The notes beneath the pieces were generated by a model. The model did not search any database. It was not told the origin of the DNA and saw only the letters and a program-made list of their open reading frames with translations. The translations under genes were made by a program, and so were the position numbers. A DNA stretch of 60,497 bases from Salinivirgaceae bacterium. Lineage in GTDB: Bacteria; Bacteroidota; Bacteroidia; Bacteroidales; SZUA-534. Position 1 is the first letter of the stretch. Every line of letters starts with the position of its first letter. Positions 7,965 through 17,800 of this stretch are shown piece after piece. The DNA is taken from contig JAEINW010000005.1 in the NCBI GenBank assembly GCA_016342715.1, positions 1 to 60,497 on the forward strand, given 5' to 3'.

Positions 7965-10415
7965 ATGAAGATTTCTTATAATTGGCTTAAGCAGTACATT
8001 GATATAAATATAGAAGTTGAAAAATTGTCTGAGATTTTAACAGCTATTGGACTAGAGGTAGGTGGTATTGAAGAGTTTCAGTCAATTAAAGGTGGATTGG
8101 AAGGTTTGGTAATTGGAGAGGTGAAAACATGTACAGCCCATCCAAACTCCGATCATTTGAGCTTAACTACTGTCGATTTAGGAAATGGTGAGACAACACC
8201 TATTGTTTGTGGGGCACCCAATGTGGCAGCCGGACAAAAGGTTGTGGTTGCAACTGTTGGTACAACACTTTATAGTGAAAATGATTCTTTTGTTATCAAG
8301 AAATCGAAAATTCGTGGTGAGGAATCATTGGGAATGATATGTGCAGAAGATGAAATTGGCGTTGGAGCCTCTCACGATGGCATTATGGTTTTGCCTGAGG
8401 ATGCAAAAGTTGGAACTCCGGCAAAAGAGTATTTCAATATTGAAAACGACACGGTTATTGAAATTGATTTAACTCCCAATAGAATTGATGGAGGTTCGCA
8501 TATTGGTGTTGCTCGCGATGTGATGGCTTATTTAAAGCAAACTCAAGAAATTAGTTATTTAATGCCATCTGTTGAAAGTTTTACCGTACACAATACCGAT
8601 TTGGAGATTCCAGTTGAAGTTGAAAATACTAAAGCTTGTCCAAGATATGCTGGGGTTACTTTATCAGGATTAAAAGTTGAAGAATCGCCAGAATGGTTAA
8701 AAAATAGATTGAACGCTATTGGTTTAAAACCAATAAATAACATAGTAGACATTACCAACTTTGTTTTACAAGAGGTTGGGCAACCCTTGCATGCTTTTGA
8801 TGCTGCCAAAATAAAAGGGGGAAAAGTTGTTGTTAAAACAATGGCTAAAAATTCACTATTTACAACTCTCGACGAAGAAGAAAGAAAGCTTCATGAAGAT
8901 GATTTGATGATATGCAATGCCGAAGAAGGAATGTGTATTGCCGGTGTTTTTGGTGGTAGTGAATCAGGAGTTACTGAAAAAACAACTAGTGTGTTTTTAG
9001 AAAGTGCTTGTTTTAATCCGGTTTACGTTCGTAAAACGGCACGTCGTCAGGGTTTAAATACCGATGCTAGTTTCCGCTTTGAGCGTGGTGTTGATCCAAA
9101 TATTACCATATATGCTTTGAAAAGAGCAGCCATGTTAATGTGTGAAATTGCAGGGGCTAAAGTAAGTTCAAATATTGTTGATGTTTATCCTGAGCCTGTA
9201 GCCGATTTTGAAGTAGAGCTTCGTTATTCTCAGGTGAAAAGACTTATTGGTGAAGAAATACCGAAAGATAAAATAAAAAATATTCTTGAAGCGCTGGAAA
9301 TTAAAATTGTAAAAGAGGATGATGAAAAGCTTCTCTTACTTGTGCCACCTTATCGTGTAGATGTTCAAAGAGAATGCGATGTAATTGAAGAAATTTTAAG
9401 AATATATGGTTACAATACTGTAGCAATTTACGATCATGTAAATTCTACCTTAGCCTATGCTCCAAAACCCGACCCAAATGTTTTAAAGGAGTTAATTGCC
9501 AATCAGTTAAGTGGTGTTGGTTTTAATGAGATGATGGCGAATTCATTAACAAAAGTTGATTATTATGAAGGCTTAGAAACTTATAAAAAGGAGAATGTAG
9601 TTAATATTTTTAATCCCTTGAGTCAGGATTTGAATGGCATGCGCCAGACCTTATTGTTTGGAGCATTAGAAGCTGTTTCATTTAATAGTAATCGTCAAAA
9701 TGCAGATCTTAAATTATTTGAATTTGGCAATTGCTATTTTTACAATGGAAAAGAGCAAAACGAAAATCCCTTAAAAAAGTATTCTCAATCGGAAAAACTT
9801 TCAGTAGTTGTTTCAGGGAATCGTTCGGCTGAATCGTGGATGCAAAAGACTGAGCCAGTTAGTTTTTATTATATTAAATCCGTTGTTGAAACTGTTTTTG
9901 AAAAAATGGGGGTGAACCTGCAAAAAACAAAAACTGAAGCTATATCAAATGAATTATTTAGCGAGGGGCTAACTTTTGAATACAATAATAATTCGATTGG
10001 TAAAATTGGATCAGTTCATAAAAAAATACGAAAGGGATTTGAGATAAAGCAAGATGTTTATTTTGCTGAGCTAAATTGGGATGCACTTTTGAAAATAGCA
10101 AAAAAACATAAAGTTGAATATGCCGAAATCTCCAAATTCCCTGAAGTAAGGCGAGATTTATCACTTTTGTTGGATGCAAAAATTTCCTTTGATGAACTAA
10201 GAAACGAAGCTTTTTCGGTTGAAAGAAAACTTTTAAAAAATGTTTCATTATTTGATGTTTACGAAGGAGATAAAATTGGAGAAGGTAAAAAATCGTACGC
10301 TTTGAGTTTTGTTTTACAGGATGAAAATAAAACATTGAACGATAAACAGATTGATAAAATTATGAATAATATGATTAGAACATTTGATCAAAAATTTGGG
10401 GCAAAAATTAGATAG
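7965..10415 (+). CDS. pheT: Phenylalanine--tRNA ligase beta subunit
   Basis: The protein has 816 residues, normal for bacterial PheT. Domains in order: N-terminal MKISYNWLKQYID, a tRNA-binding OB fold at about 40-155 (CTAHPNSDHLSLTTVDLG), the B3/B4 editing region (ARYAGV-like block and NNIVDITNFVLQEVGQPLHA), B5 at about 410-480, the catalytic-like core, and a C-terminal anticodon-binding FDX-ACB domain (FPEVRRDLSLLLD). PheS, its partner in the alpha2-beta2 enzyme, is not in the window. The macrodomain gene follows after 3 bp. Confidence 0.97.
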   Translation: MKISYNWLKQYIDINIEVEKLSEILTAIGLEVGGIEEFQSIKGGLEGLVIGEVKTCTAHPNSDHLSLTTVDLGNGETTPIVCGAPNVAAGQKVVVATVGTTLYSENDSFVIKKSKIRGEESLGMICAEDEIGVGASHDGIMVLPEDAKVGTPAKEYFNIENDTVIEIDLTPNRIDGGSHIGVARDVMAYLKQTQEISYLMPSVESFTVHNTDLEIPVEVENTKACPRYAGVTLSGLKVEESPEWLKNRLNAIGLKPINNIVDITNFVLQEVGQPLHAFDAAKIKGGKVVVKTMAKNSLFTTLDEEERKLHEDDLMICNAEEGMCIAGVFGGSESGVTEKTTSVFLESACFNPVYVRKTARRQGLNTDASFRFERGVDPNITIYALKRAAMLMCEIAGAKVSSNIVDVYPEPVADFEVELRYSQVKRLIGEEIPKDKIKNILEALEIKIVKEDDEKLLLLVPPYRVDVQRECDVIEEILRIYGYNTVAIYDHVNSTLAYAPKPDPNVLKELIANQLSGVGFNEMMANSLTKVDYYEGLETYKKENVVNIFNPLSQDLNGMRQTLLFGALEAVSFNSNRQNADLKLFEFGNCYFYNGKEQNENPLKKYSQSEKLSVVVSGNRSAESWMQKTEPVSFYYIKSVVETVFEKMGVNLQKTKTEAISNELFSEGLTFEYNNNSIGKIGSVHKKIRKGFEIKQDVYFAELNWDALLKIAKKHKVEYAEISKFPEVRRDLSLLLDAKISFDELRNEAFSVERKLLKNVSLFDVYEGDKIGEGKKSYALSFVLQDENKTLNDKQIDKIMNNMIRTFDQKFGAKIR

Positions 10416-10418
10416 TTA

Positions 10419-10940
10419 ATGAGTTCTAAGAAAAAAATAAAGATACTAAAAAGCGATATTACGCAACTTGATGTAGATGCAATTGTAAATGCGGCAAATG
10501 AGAGTTTGCTAGGTGGGGGCGGTGTTGACGGTGCAATCCATAGAGCTGCTGGTAGAGAGTTATTGTATGAATGTGAAACTTTAAATGGCTGCAAAACTGG
10601 CGATGCAAAAATTACTAAAGGTTATAATTTATCAGCAAAACATGTGATTCATACTGTGGGGCCTATTTGGCGTGGAGGCGAAAATAATGAAGCAGAATTG
10701 TTAGCCAATTGTTATAAGAAAAGTTTAGAATTGGCAGCTAATAATTCATTAAAGACGATAGCTTTTCCAAATATAAGCACAGGAATTTATGGGTATCCGA
10801 AGTCAGATGCCGCAGAAATTGCTCTAAATGAGGTGCTAAGATTTCTAAACCATAATGAATCGTTATCAAAAGTAATTTTTGCTATATTTGATGACGAAAA
10901 TTTTGAATTATACAAAAAGCTGTATAAAAATAGGGTTTAA
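10419..10940 (+). CDS. Macrodomain protein, O-acetyl-ADP-ribose deacetylase type
   Basis: The protein has 173 residues and is a single macro domain. The ADP-ribose site is explicit: [22 protein letters not shown], then HTVGPIW and [13 protein letters not shown]. MacroD/YmdB-type enzymes remove O-acetyl or protein-linked ADP-ribose. It starts 3 bp after pheT and is probably read through from it. Substrate cannot be told from sequence. Confidence 0.93.
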   Translation: MSSKKKIKILKSDITQLDVDAIVNAANESLLGGGGVDGAIHRAAGRELLYECETLNGCKTGDAKITKGYNLSAKHVIHTVGPIWRGGENNEAELLANCYKKSLELAANNSLKTIAFPNISTGIYGYPKSDAAEIALNEVLRFLNHNESLSKVIFAIFDDENFELYKKLYKNRV

Positions 10941-10951
10941 AAAAGAATATT

Positions 10952-11326
10952 TTGGGGTATTTAAAATTTGATGCAACTGAAGATCGTCCGGAAGTTTTAA
11001 TGGATGCTGATTTATCTATTTTTCAGATTCAGGGGAATTCTACACCAGAAGATGTAAACATGGTTTATAAACCAATTACCGATTGGTTAGATTCTGATGG
11101 TTTGCACTTGGATCATTGTCAGTGTAAATTGTTTTTTCGCTACTTGAGTACGTCTTCCCATCATATGGTTTATAATGTGTTGAAAAAATTAGATGGTTTG
11201 TATAATCAAGGGCGGCAAATTTCAATTGAATGGGCCTACGAAAATATTGATGATGATATGCTTCGTTTAGGACTTGATTTTGCCTCTATTTTGGAAATCC
11301 CATTTGAATTTAGTCCACGTAACTAA
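10952..11326 (+). CDS. SiaC-like (DUF1987) regulatory protein
   Basis: The protein has 124 residues. The opening YLKFDATEDRPEVLMDA and the later FRYLSTSSHHMVYNVLKKL fit the DUF1987/SiaC family, whose characterised members are phosphoproteins in a partner-switching module controlling biofilm formation. The start is a TTG at 10952; no ATG is available before the conserved N-terminus. No SiaA/B/D-like partner lies next to it here. It lies 11 bp after the macrodomain gene. Confidence 0.75.
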   Translation: MGYLKFDATEDRPEVLMDADLSIFQIQGNSTPEDVNMVYKPITDWLDSDGLHLDHCQCKLFFRYLSTSSHHMVYNVLKKLDGLYNQGRQISIEWAYENIDDDMLRLGLDFASILEIPFEFSPRN

Positions 11327-11332
11327 TTCCAC

Positions 11333-11923
11333 ATGATTACATTATTAATAATTATTGTAACAGCGTTGTTTTCAATAGCCGCTTTTAAACAAGCAGATTT
11401 AAAATACAGGTTTATTTTTAGTCCTTATCAGGTTATTCACAGAAAGCAATGGTATCGAGTTTTTTCTGCGGCATTTTTACATGCCAATTGGGAGCATTTA
11501 ATATTTAATATGCTCTCGTTTTATTTTTTTGCTCCCTATGTTGAAGCTCGATTAGGGATTCCTAAATTTTTAATAATCTATTTTGGAGCCATTGTAGTTT
11601 CAAGTATAAAAGATTTAGTCAAACATAAAGATAATCACGCCTATAGCGCATTGGGAGCCTCTGGAGCTGTTTCGGCAATAATATTCACTTCAATATTGTT
11701 GAATCCTACAAGTAAAATTATGTTTATTTTACTTCCAATTCCTATACCAGCCGTGATTTTCGGACTTATATATTTGGCCTATTCATATTATATGGGCAAA
11801 AAAAGCACCGATAACATTGGTCATGATGCTCACTTTTGGGGAGCAATTTTTGGCTTTGTCTTTCCCATTTTATTAATGCCTTCTTTATTTTCAAATTTTA
11901 TTAATCAGCTATTTTCTAATTAG
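11333..11923 (+). CDS. Rhomboid-family intramembrane serine protease
   Basis: The protein has 196 residues with about six hydrophobic segments. Rhomboid signatures are visible: FLHANWEHLIFNML in the second helix, the catalytic Ser in GASGAVSA, and the catalytic His in DAHFWGAIFGF. Rhomboids cleave substrates within the membrane. It is 6 bp downstream of the SiaC-like gene and 4 bp before the broken phosphatase gene, so it lies in a tight operon. Substrate unknown. Confidence 0.92.
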   Translation: MITLLIIIVTALFSIAAFKQADLKYRFIFSPYQVIHRKQWYRVFSAAFLHANWEHLIFNMLSFYFFAPYVEARLGIPKFLIIYFGAIVVSSIKDLVKHKDNHAYSALGASGAVSAIIFTSILLNPTSKIMFILLPIPIPAVIFGLIYLAYSYYMGKKSTDNIGHDAHFWGAIFGFVFPILLMPSLFSNFINQLFSN

Positions 11924-11927
11924 TAAA

Positions 11928-12397
11928 ATGCAAAAATTTGTTTTTTTCGATCGCGATGGAGTTATTAATAGTGATGTAGGTCACTATTATATTTTTAAAG
12001 CTGAGGATTTTAAAATAAACGATGGAATTATTTATGCCATGCATCAATTGCAAGCTAATGGATTTAAATTTATTGTAGTAAGCAATCAAGGGGGTGTATC
12101 AAAAGGTATTTACACAAAAAATGATGTTCATAAAGTGCATGAAAAGTTTCTGAATATTCTTGAGAAATTTACTATTGTCCACATCATAGCGATATTGAAA
12201 AATGCATTTGCCGCAAACCTGATTCATTGATGATTGAAAAGGCTATAGCAAGGTTTGATATTGACGTTTCTTTATCTTATTTTATTGGGGATAGTGAAAA
12301 AGATATTAAAGCGGCAGAAAAAGCTGGAATTAGAGGTATTAAAATTGAGTCAAATGAAAATATTGAATCCATTTTGAATCTAATTATTAATGAGTAG
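11928..12397 (+). pseudogene. GmhB-type HAD phosphatase, frameshifted
   Basis: The first 80 or so codons (to about 12170) encode a HAD phosphatase N-terminus: FFDRDGVINSD with the catalytic Asp pair, then VVSNQGGVSKG. The frame is then lost. From 12170 another frame continues the same protein: YYCPHHSDIEKCICRKPDS, then YFIGDSEKDIKAAEKAG, with its stop at 12397. These are the zinc-loop and metal-binding motifs of D-glycero-D-manno-heptose-1,7-bisphosphate 7-phosphatase. The junction also seems short by several residues, suggesting a small deletion rather than a one-base read error. The restored stop overlaps the next gene's ATG (12390). Confidence 0.85.
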
Positions 12398-13253
12398 CAA
12401 TTATAATTTGATATCCTTCAATAAGGAATATATTCCATCTGATGCTTTTCGGATAAAAACTACCAATAGAGCATTTCGCTATGGCGATGGTTTTTTTGAA
12501 AGTATGCATGCAAATGGTTTGGAAGTTCAATTTATTAATGATCATTTTGAAAGAATTTTATATGCAGCTAATTGTCTTGATTTGGAGTTGCCAGAATATT
12601 TTTCGTTAGAATTCTTAAAAAAACAGATATCAGGCTTGTTATCGCGCTTAAAATTATTTCAAGGTGCAAGAGTAAGACTTTCCATTTATCGATCGGGAGA
12701 AGGGTTTTATATTCCAGAAACAAATAGGGCCGATGTATTAATTGAGGCGGCATATTTGAGTAAAGGTTTTTATGAATTAAATATATCGGGAATTACTATC
12801 GATGTATATAAAGATGTTCCTAAACAAAGAACCGCTTATGGAGCAATTAAGAGTATAAATGCAATGTTTTATGTTTTAGCAGGGAATTATGCAAAAAAGA
12901 ATAATTTAAACGATGTGTTACTTGTTGATGCGCAAGAAATAATCGTTGAAGCAACTTCATCTAATTTTTTTGCAATTAAGGGAAACGAACTATATACACC
13001 ATCTCTCGAGTTAGGCTGTGTGCATGGAATTATGAGAAAGCAAATTTTAAATAGAGCTACAAATATGAATTATATAATTCATGAAAATGCGATACTTAAA
13101 GAGAGTGATTTATTGCTAATGGATGAGCTGTTTTTAACCAATGCTGTGGTAGGTATAAAGTATGTTTCGGGCTTTAGGAATAAACGATATTTTAAACGCT
13201 CGGCTCAAAAAATGGTACATGCATTAAATCAATTGGCTTTTCCTAATTCATAG
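12390..13253 (+). CDS. Class IV aminotransferase-like PLP enzyme
   Basis: The protein has 287 residues. It has the fold-type IV layout of branched-chain aminotransferases and 4-amino-4-deoxychorismate lyases: FRYGDGFFESMHANG at the N-terminus, the PLP-binding Lys in AIKSINAMFYVLA, and IVEATSSNFFAI, followed by CVHGIMRKQIL. Its length suits either IlvE-like or PabC-like enzymes and the substrate cannot be assigned. Its ATG lies inside the end of the broken phosphatase gene. Its 3' end overlaps convergent yqgE by 11 bp. Confidence 0.85.
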   Translation: MSSNYNLISFNKEYIPSDAFRIKTTNRAFRYGDGFFESMHANGLEVQFINDHFERILYAANCLDLELPEYFSLEFLKKQISGLLSRLKLFQGARVRLSIYRSGEGFYIPETNRADVLIEAAYLSKGFYELNISGITIDVYKDVPKQRTAYGAIKSINAMFYVLAGNYAKKNNLNDVLLVDAQEIIVEATSSNFFAIKGNELYTPSLELGCVHGIMRKQILNRATNMNYIIHENAILKESDLLLMDELFLTNAVVGIKYVSGFRNKRYFKRSAQKMVHALNQLAFPNS

Positions 13254-13848
13254 AAGGGTTTGCAGGGGCGTTAGCCCAGAGTGAATATGAATCACCAAGT
13301 TTATTAAGAATCTCTTTCCAGGTATTTTTGTTGGCAGTCATAATGGTTTTAGGTTTTATGTCAGAAACAATCCAGAACTTTTCTTTAATCTCTGATTGCA
13401 GTTGCTCAGGTGCCCATCCACTATATCCTAAATAAAATCGAATTTCTTTGGGTGTAATTTTTTTTTCAATTATGTGCTCTTTTAATAATTCAAAATCACC
13501 ACCCCAATAAATGTCACCTTTAATATGGGTACTTTTTGGAAATAAATCAAAGCGATTGTGTAAGTAGTGTAAGGTGTCTGGATTTACTGGACCACCAACA
13601 AAACATTTTGCATCAAAACTCGGAAAATCTGCCATAATATCGTTTATGTGAACCTCCACCGGTTTATTTAAAATGTATCCAAGCGTACCTTCTTTTTCAT
13701 TGTGTTCGGTAATCAATACAACAGATCGTCCAAAATAGGAGTCAGGCGAAAAGGGCTCAGAAATTAAGCACTTGCCCTTTTCAACATTTGTTAAATTGTG
13801 ATTTATGTTAAATAAGTTTATATCAATTCCCATTTTCATATTTTTCAT
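13243..13848 (-). CDS. YqgE/AlgH family protein (UPF0301)
   Basis: The protein has 201 residues. Family marks are GKCLISEPFSPDSYFGRSVVL, GTLGYILNKP, CFVGGPVNPDTL and the C-terminal FYLGYSGWAPEQL. The family is widespread; members have been linked to alginate regulation, but the biochemical role is unknown. A second in-frame Met three codons downstream is an equally possible start. It is transcribed alone, with an 11-bp convergent overlap with the aminotransferase. Confidence 0.92.
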   Translation of the reverse strand: MKNMKMGIDINLFNINHNLTNVEKGKCLISEPFSPDSYFGRSVVLITEHNEKEGTLGYILNKPVEVHINDIMADFPSFDAKCFVGGPVNPDTLHYLHNRFDLFPKSTHIKGDIYWGGDFELLKEHIIEKKITPKEIRFYLGYSGWAPEQLQSEIKEKFWIVSDIKPKTIMTANKNTWKEILNKLGDSYSLWANAPANPSMN

Positions 13849-13928
13849 GCCTAATGTAAATATAAAAATAATTTTGCGGAATGTTAAATCGCAGGTTTAT
13901 AAATAACTTTTAATTTATTAAAAACTGA

Positions 13929-14528
13929 TTATTTTTTCGGTTTGCCATACTTTGATATCCAAAAAAGCCATAAAAATAGTATTAGTGGATACATAAGTAC
14001 AGGAGTGGCAATGTCGTGAACTAAAGTGGTATTTTGTTCATTATAGAATTGACCTACACAAATTATTGTTGTGCGAATTATATTAAACCCGATTAAAAGA
14101 AGTATGCCTAATATTATATACCAAATTTTATGGTAGGTTCTCCCAAATTGAAATAGAATAAAAAATACAAAAAGGGATAGATGTCTGAATCCTAAACAAC
14201 CATACTCAAAGCGAACGCCGGAAGTGTTAATTATTTTTAGATATTTACCATGACTAAAAGTTTCATATCCTAAAAGGTTGAGATTTTTTTCTGTTGAAGA
14301 AACTAAAATATTTCTTAAGAGCTTATCTATTCCTGAAGATTGTATTTTAGATACAACCCATGGTATGTCATTCAATAGAATAGTAAAAAACCAAGCTAAA
14401 AAAAAAGAAATAATGAAGCGCATTATTTCTTTTTTCAGTGTTTTCGAAATATTTTTTAAAGGGTTATGCTTTTGAAATATATCTTTAATTTGAAGTATCA
14501 TCTTTAATTTTTCTAATAAAATAGACAA
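13929..14528 (-). CDS. Exosortase/archaeosortase family transpeptidase
   Basis: The protein has 199 residues with several membrane segments. The exosortase catalytic triad is present: Cys111 in YGCLGFRHL, Arg152 in NIIRTT, and His171 in LVHDIA. Exosortases cut and probably re-attach proteins carrying a C-terminal motif-helix-basic tail. The 5' end overlaps the preceding small gene by 44 bp, or 17 bp if the Met at residue 10 is used. That small gene carries just such a tail, so this is probably a dedicated enzyme-substrate pair. Confidence 0.87.
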   Translation of the reverse strand: MSILLEKLKMILQIKDIFQKHNPLKNISKTLKKEIMRFIISFFLAWFFTILLNDIPWVVSKIQSSGIDKLLRNILVSSTEKNLNLLGYETFSHGKYLKIINTSGVRFEYGCLGFRHLSLFVFFILFQFGRTYHKIWYIILGILLLIGFNIIRTTIICVGQFYNEQNTTLVHDIATPVLMYPLILFLWLFWISKYGKPKK

Positions 14529-14799
14529 AACTGCCTATCATTAAAAAAGCAATTCCTCCTGAAATAGGTATTGGGTTACCTCCACCTCCATCTCCGGGAT
14601 CAGGAGGTTGAAAAGTTTTGGCATTGCCATCGGTATTCCAAGCATTATCTTTTGAAAATGATTTTTTGCTAAAACTGCCTCCTTTTTTATTTTGCGCAGG
14701 GGGATTCCCGTCTGCAAACAAAAAATTTGGCATAATTAGTAAAATGAATAAAGCGTAGAATAATTTTGTTACTTTTTTAATCATAAGGAAATAATCCAC
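14485..14799 (-). CDS. Small secreted exosortase substrate with a PID-CTERM-like tail
   Basis: The protein has 104 residues, or 99 from the Met at 14784. It has a signal peptide (LFYALFILLIMPNFLFADG), then a polar, low-complexity middle with GGSFSKKSFSK and PPDPGDGGGG. The end is tripartite: PIPISGG, a hydrophobic helix, and the basic RKIKDD. This resembles the PID-CTERM sorting tails known beside exosortases in Bacteroidota, with a variant core. It overlaps the exosortase gene. Mature function unknown; it may be structural. Confidence 0.75.
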   Translation of the reverse strand: MDYFLMIKKVTKLFYALFILLIMPNFLFADGNPPAQNKKGGSFSKKSFSKDNAWNTDGNAKTFQPPDPGDGGGGNPIPISGGIAFLMIGSFVYFIRKIKDDTSN

Positions 14800-14829
14800 T
14801 TCAATTATGCAAAAATGATAATTTTTTTT

Positions 14830-17800
14830 TTATCTCACAACTACTTTTTGAGTAACTGTAAAATCTTTAAATATAATTTTAAGTATATATGTTCCGGGTT
14901 GGGAAACATAAACTTTCTGTAATGCACTGTTGTTGGTGTTTTTTGCATCAACCACTCTTCCTGAAATATCAAACGTTTGAATATAAGAATTGGTTCTATT
15001 AAATTCATTTGTTTTTATGAAAATAGTTTTTCCATAGGTATATATTAATAAATCGTTGATATTTTTATCTTCATCTAAGGAGAGCGCATTGGAAGTAAAG
15101 ATCATTGAAAATCGATCCAAGCAGTATCCAAAAGCATAATCACCAGCGTTTAAATATACATAGTACGATTTGCTTTTTAAATTGGTATAGGTATTTGTAA
15201 CATTGTCAAACAAATAAATGTAAATATTATCTGGAATATTTAATATTTCAGAAGCTGAAAAAATTATTTCTCCATCCTGTAATACTCGAACACCCATATT
15301 TACTGAAAAATCATTTTCAGAAAGATACGTAAGTTTGTCTGGATTATAAGTATCTATTGCTAATGCTGTATTTTCATCAGGCATGCTAAATATTTGAGCA
15401 GTGTTTTCATTGTTAGTGAATTTTTTATAGGCATCAAATTCAGAATCAAAATAATCTGTGGCTCCATCGTAAAACACAATAAACGCATTGGTTGTTGTAC
15501 CTTCTTTTTTTGCTTGCAAGCGAACCATTTGTTTTTCAGAATCGATACTTTTTCTAAAGTCCTGACTATTAGATGCACGAACGGCGTTGGTTGTTCCAAT
15601 AGTCCCATTTGCTGATGCATGAACGAAAAATCCTTGGCAAGCAGCAATGTATTTTGATCCATCTCCAGTACTTGTGGTTCTATTCCATGTTGTATAACCG
15701 CCGCTTGAAGAATTGTAATAATAGGCAGTGGCATCAACATTTGTTAATGTCCAACCGCTTGCTTCCCAGTCAATGGTGCATGGATAAGGGTTTCCAACTA
15801 AATTCCATCCATAAGCATCACCGGCTGAGGTGTTTGTTACACCAATGCTTTGTGAGCCAGTATTAAAAGTTCCGCTAAAAGAAAGTGTTTTGTTCGCTGT
15901 AAACCATATGCTTGTACCTTCCATTGCACTAATAGTTGTGCTACCTGTTATTGGTGCCCATGCTGGAGTAGTTTCATCCCACTCATCCCCAACGAGTCCA
16001 GAAAAAGTTGTTAACGATGTTGGAGAAGTTGGAAAACTTATTAAATGTTGTGGATGTGTTGCATTATAATTTATATATCTATTTAATGTTGAAGTTCCAG
16101 ATACGGAAAGAGTTCCTGTTCCGGGAATTACAATCATTCCACTTGGGCTTGCATCTGCTGAGGCTCCTAATGTCAAATCATTTGAAACAGACAAACTATT
16201 GCCATCAGCAATGTTTATATATGTGCCGGCCTGTAATACTGCATCATTACTCACAGTTAAAGTTCCACTATTAATATCAATATATGCTGTTCCAGCACCC
16301 GACTGAATTGTAAGGTCATTATTTACGATTAAACTTCCGCTGCTTATAGTAACATTTGCCCCATCTGCAATGGTTAAAAAATCAACAGTTTCTGTTCCCG
16401 TAATTATCGGGTCGTTCGTCACATCAGGAATGCTTACTGAATAATCACCCGTTGGAACTTGTGCGATACTCCAATTGGCCCCAGTTCCCCAATCGGTTTC
16501 AAAGCCAGAATATCCACCAATCCATGTAGCAGGACCAATTGTTGAAGTGGAATTTGGATTAGAAGAGGCCGTGGCTGTATAATATTTAGTATTCGAACCA
16601 GTGTTGTTGTATTCATAAACCCTAAAATGGTAGGCGGTTAATTGAGTAAGACCAGTAACTGTAACCGAAGTGCCAGATCCATTATAAACTACATAATTTC
16701 CAGTCCCAATTTGATCTCCTAATACATACACAGAATTTGCTGTATATGCATTGTTGTCTTGAGGATTTGCATCAACCGCAGCACCTTGTTTAACAAGAAC
16801 AATTCTATTTTCTCCATTACCATTGATCCACGATACTTGCATGGAGTTGGTTTTTTTGTTTGAAAATGAAATGGTGTGTGCTTGCCCTGTGGGTGCAGGT
16901 TTTAAAGTAAACGAACTATTAGGGTTGTCTGTTGCTGTAGCTGTATAATATGCCTCATTTCCATCAGCATTGTTGTATTCAAATACCTGAGCGTAGTACT
17001 CTATATTTTCGCTTAATCCTGTTACATTTACAGAGGTACCAGATCCATTATAAACAATATAATAGCCAGAAAGATCTCCAGGAATGAGTTGATCTCCACT
17101 ACCGAAAACTGTACTTGCATCATAGGTTTCATTATCTTCAGGATTTGAAATAGTTCCACTTCCTGCTTTTAATGCAACAATTCTCCTTGCTCCATTCCCA
17201 TTGGTCCAGTTTATGGTAAATGTAGTAGTACCAATGTTTGTAAAATTAATTGAACTGGCTTGTGTTGTGGGTGCGTCTTGAGCAGCTGTAGTTCTATTGA
17301 TACTAGGAGCACCTGTGAGAAGATAATTGTTTTTGCCACTATTGTATTCGTAAACTTTGAAATAATAGGTTGTTGATCCTTTTAACCCAGTTACAGAAAC
17401 GCTATTGCTGGTCCCATTGTAAACCACATAATTATTTGATCCAACAAGATCACCACTTCCAAATATGGAGCTTGCTGCATACGTTTCTGCATCCACGGGT
17501 TCCGATGAAATAGGTCCATCTTCACGCGCTACTACAATTCTATTATTTCCGTTCCCATTTGTCCAAAGTAAGTTAATCGAGGCTGAACCAACATCTGTAG
17601 ATGAAAAACTTGAGGCGGCAGTAGTAGGCTCGGCTGCAAGGGTTGTATCATTAGCTATAGATGAAGTCGTCAAAAATTTTGTATAGTCACCTGTATTATT
17701 GTATTCGAAAACTCTGAAAAAATATTCGCTCCCTGTACCTAGATTGGTCACATCAACGCTGGTGGCTGGGCCATCATATACAACACGACTACCTGACCCG

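Noticed and set aside
12162-12180. Programmed ribosomal frameshift in the GmhB-type gene
   Set aside because: No slippery heptamer is aligned with the frame and residues seem to be missing at the junction, so a deletion explains it better.
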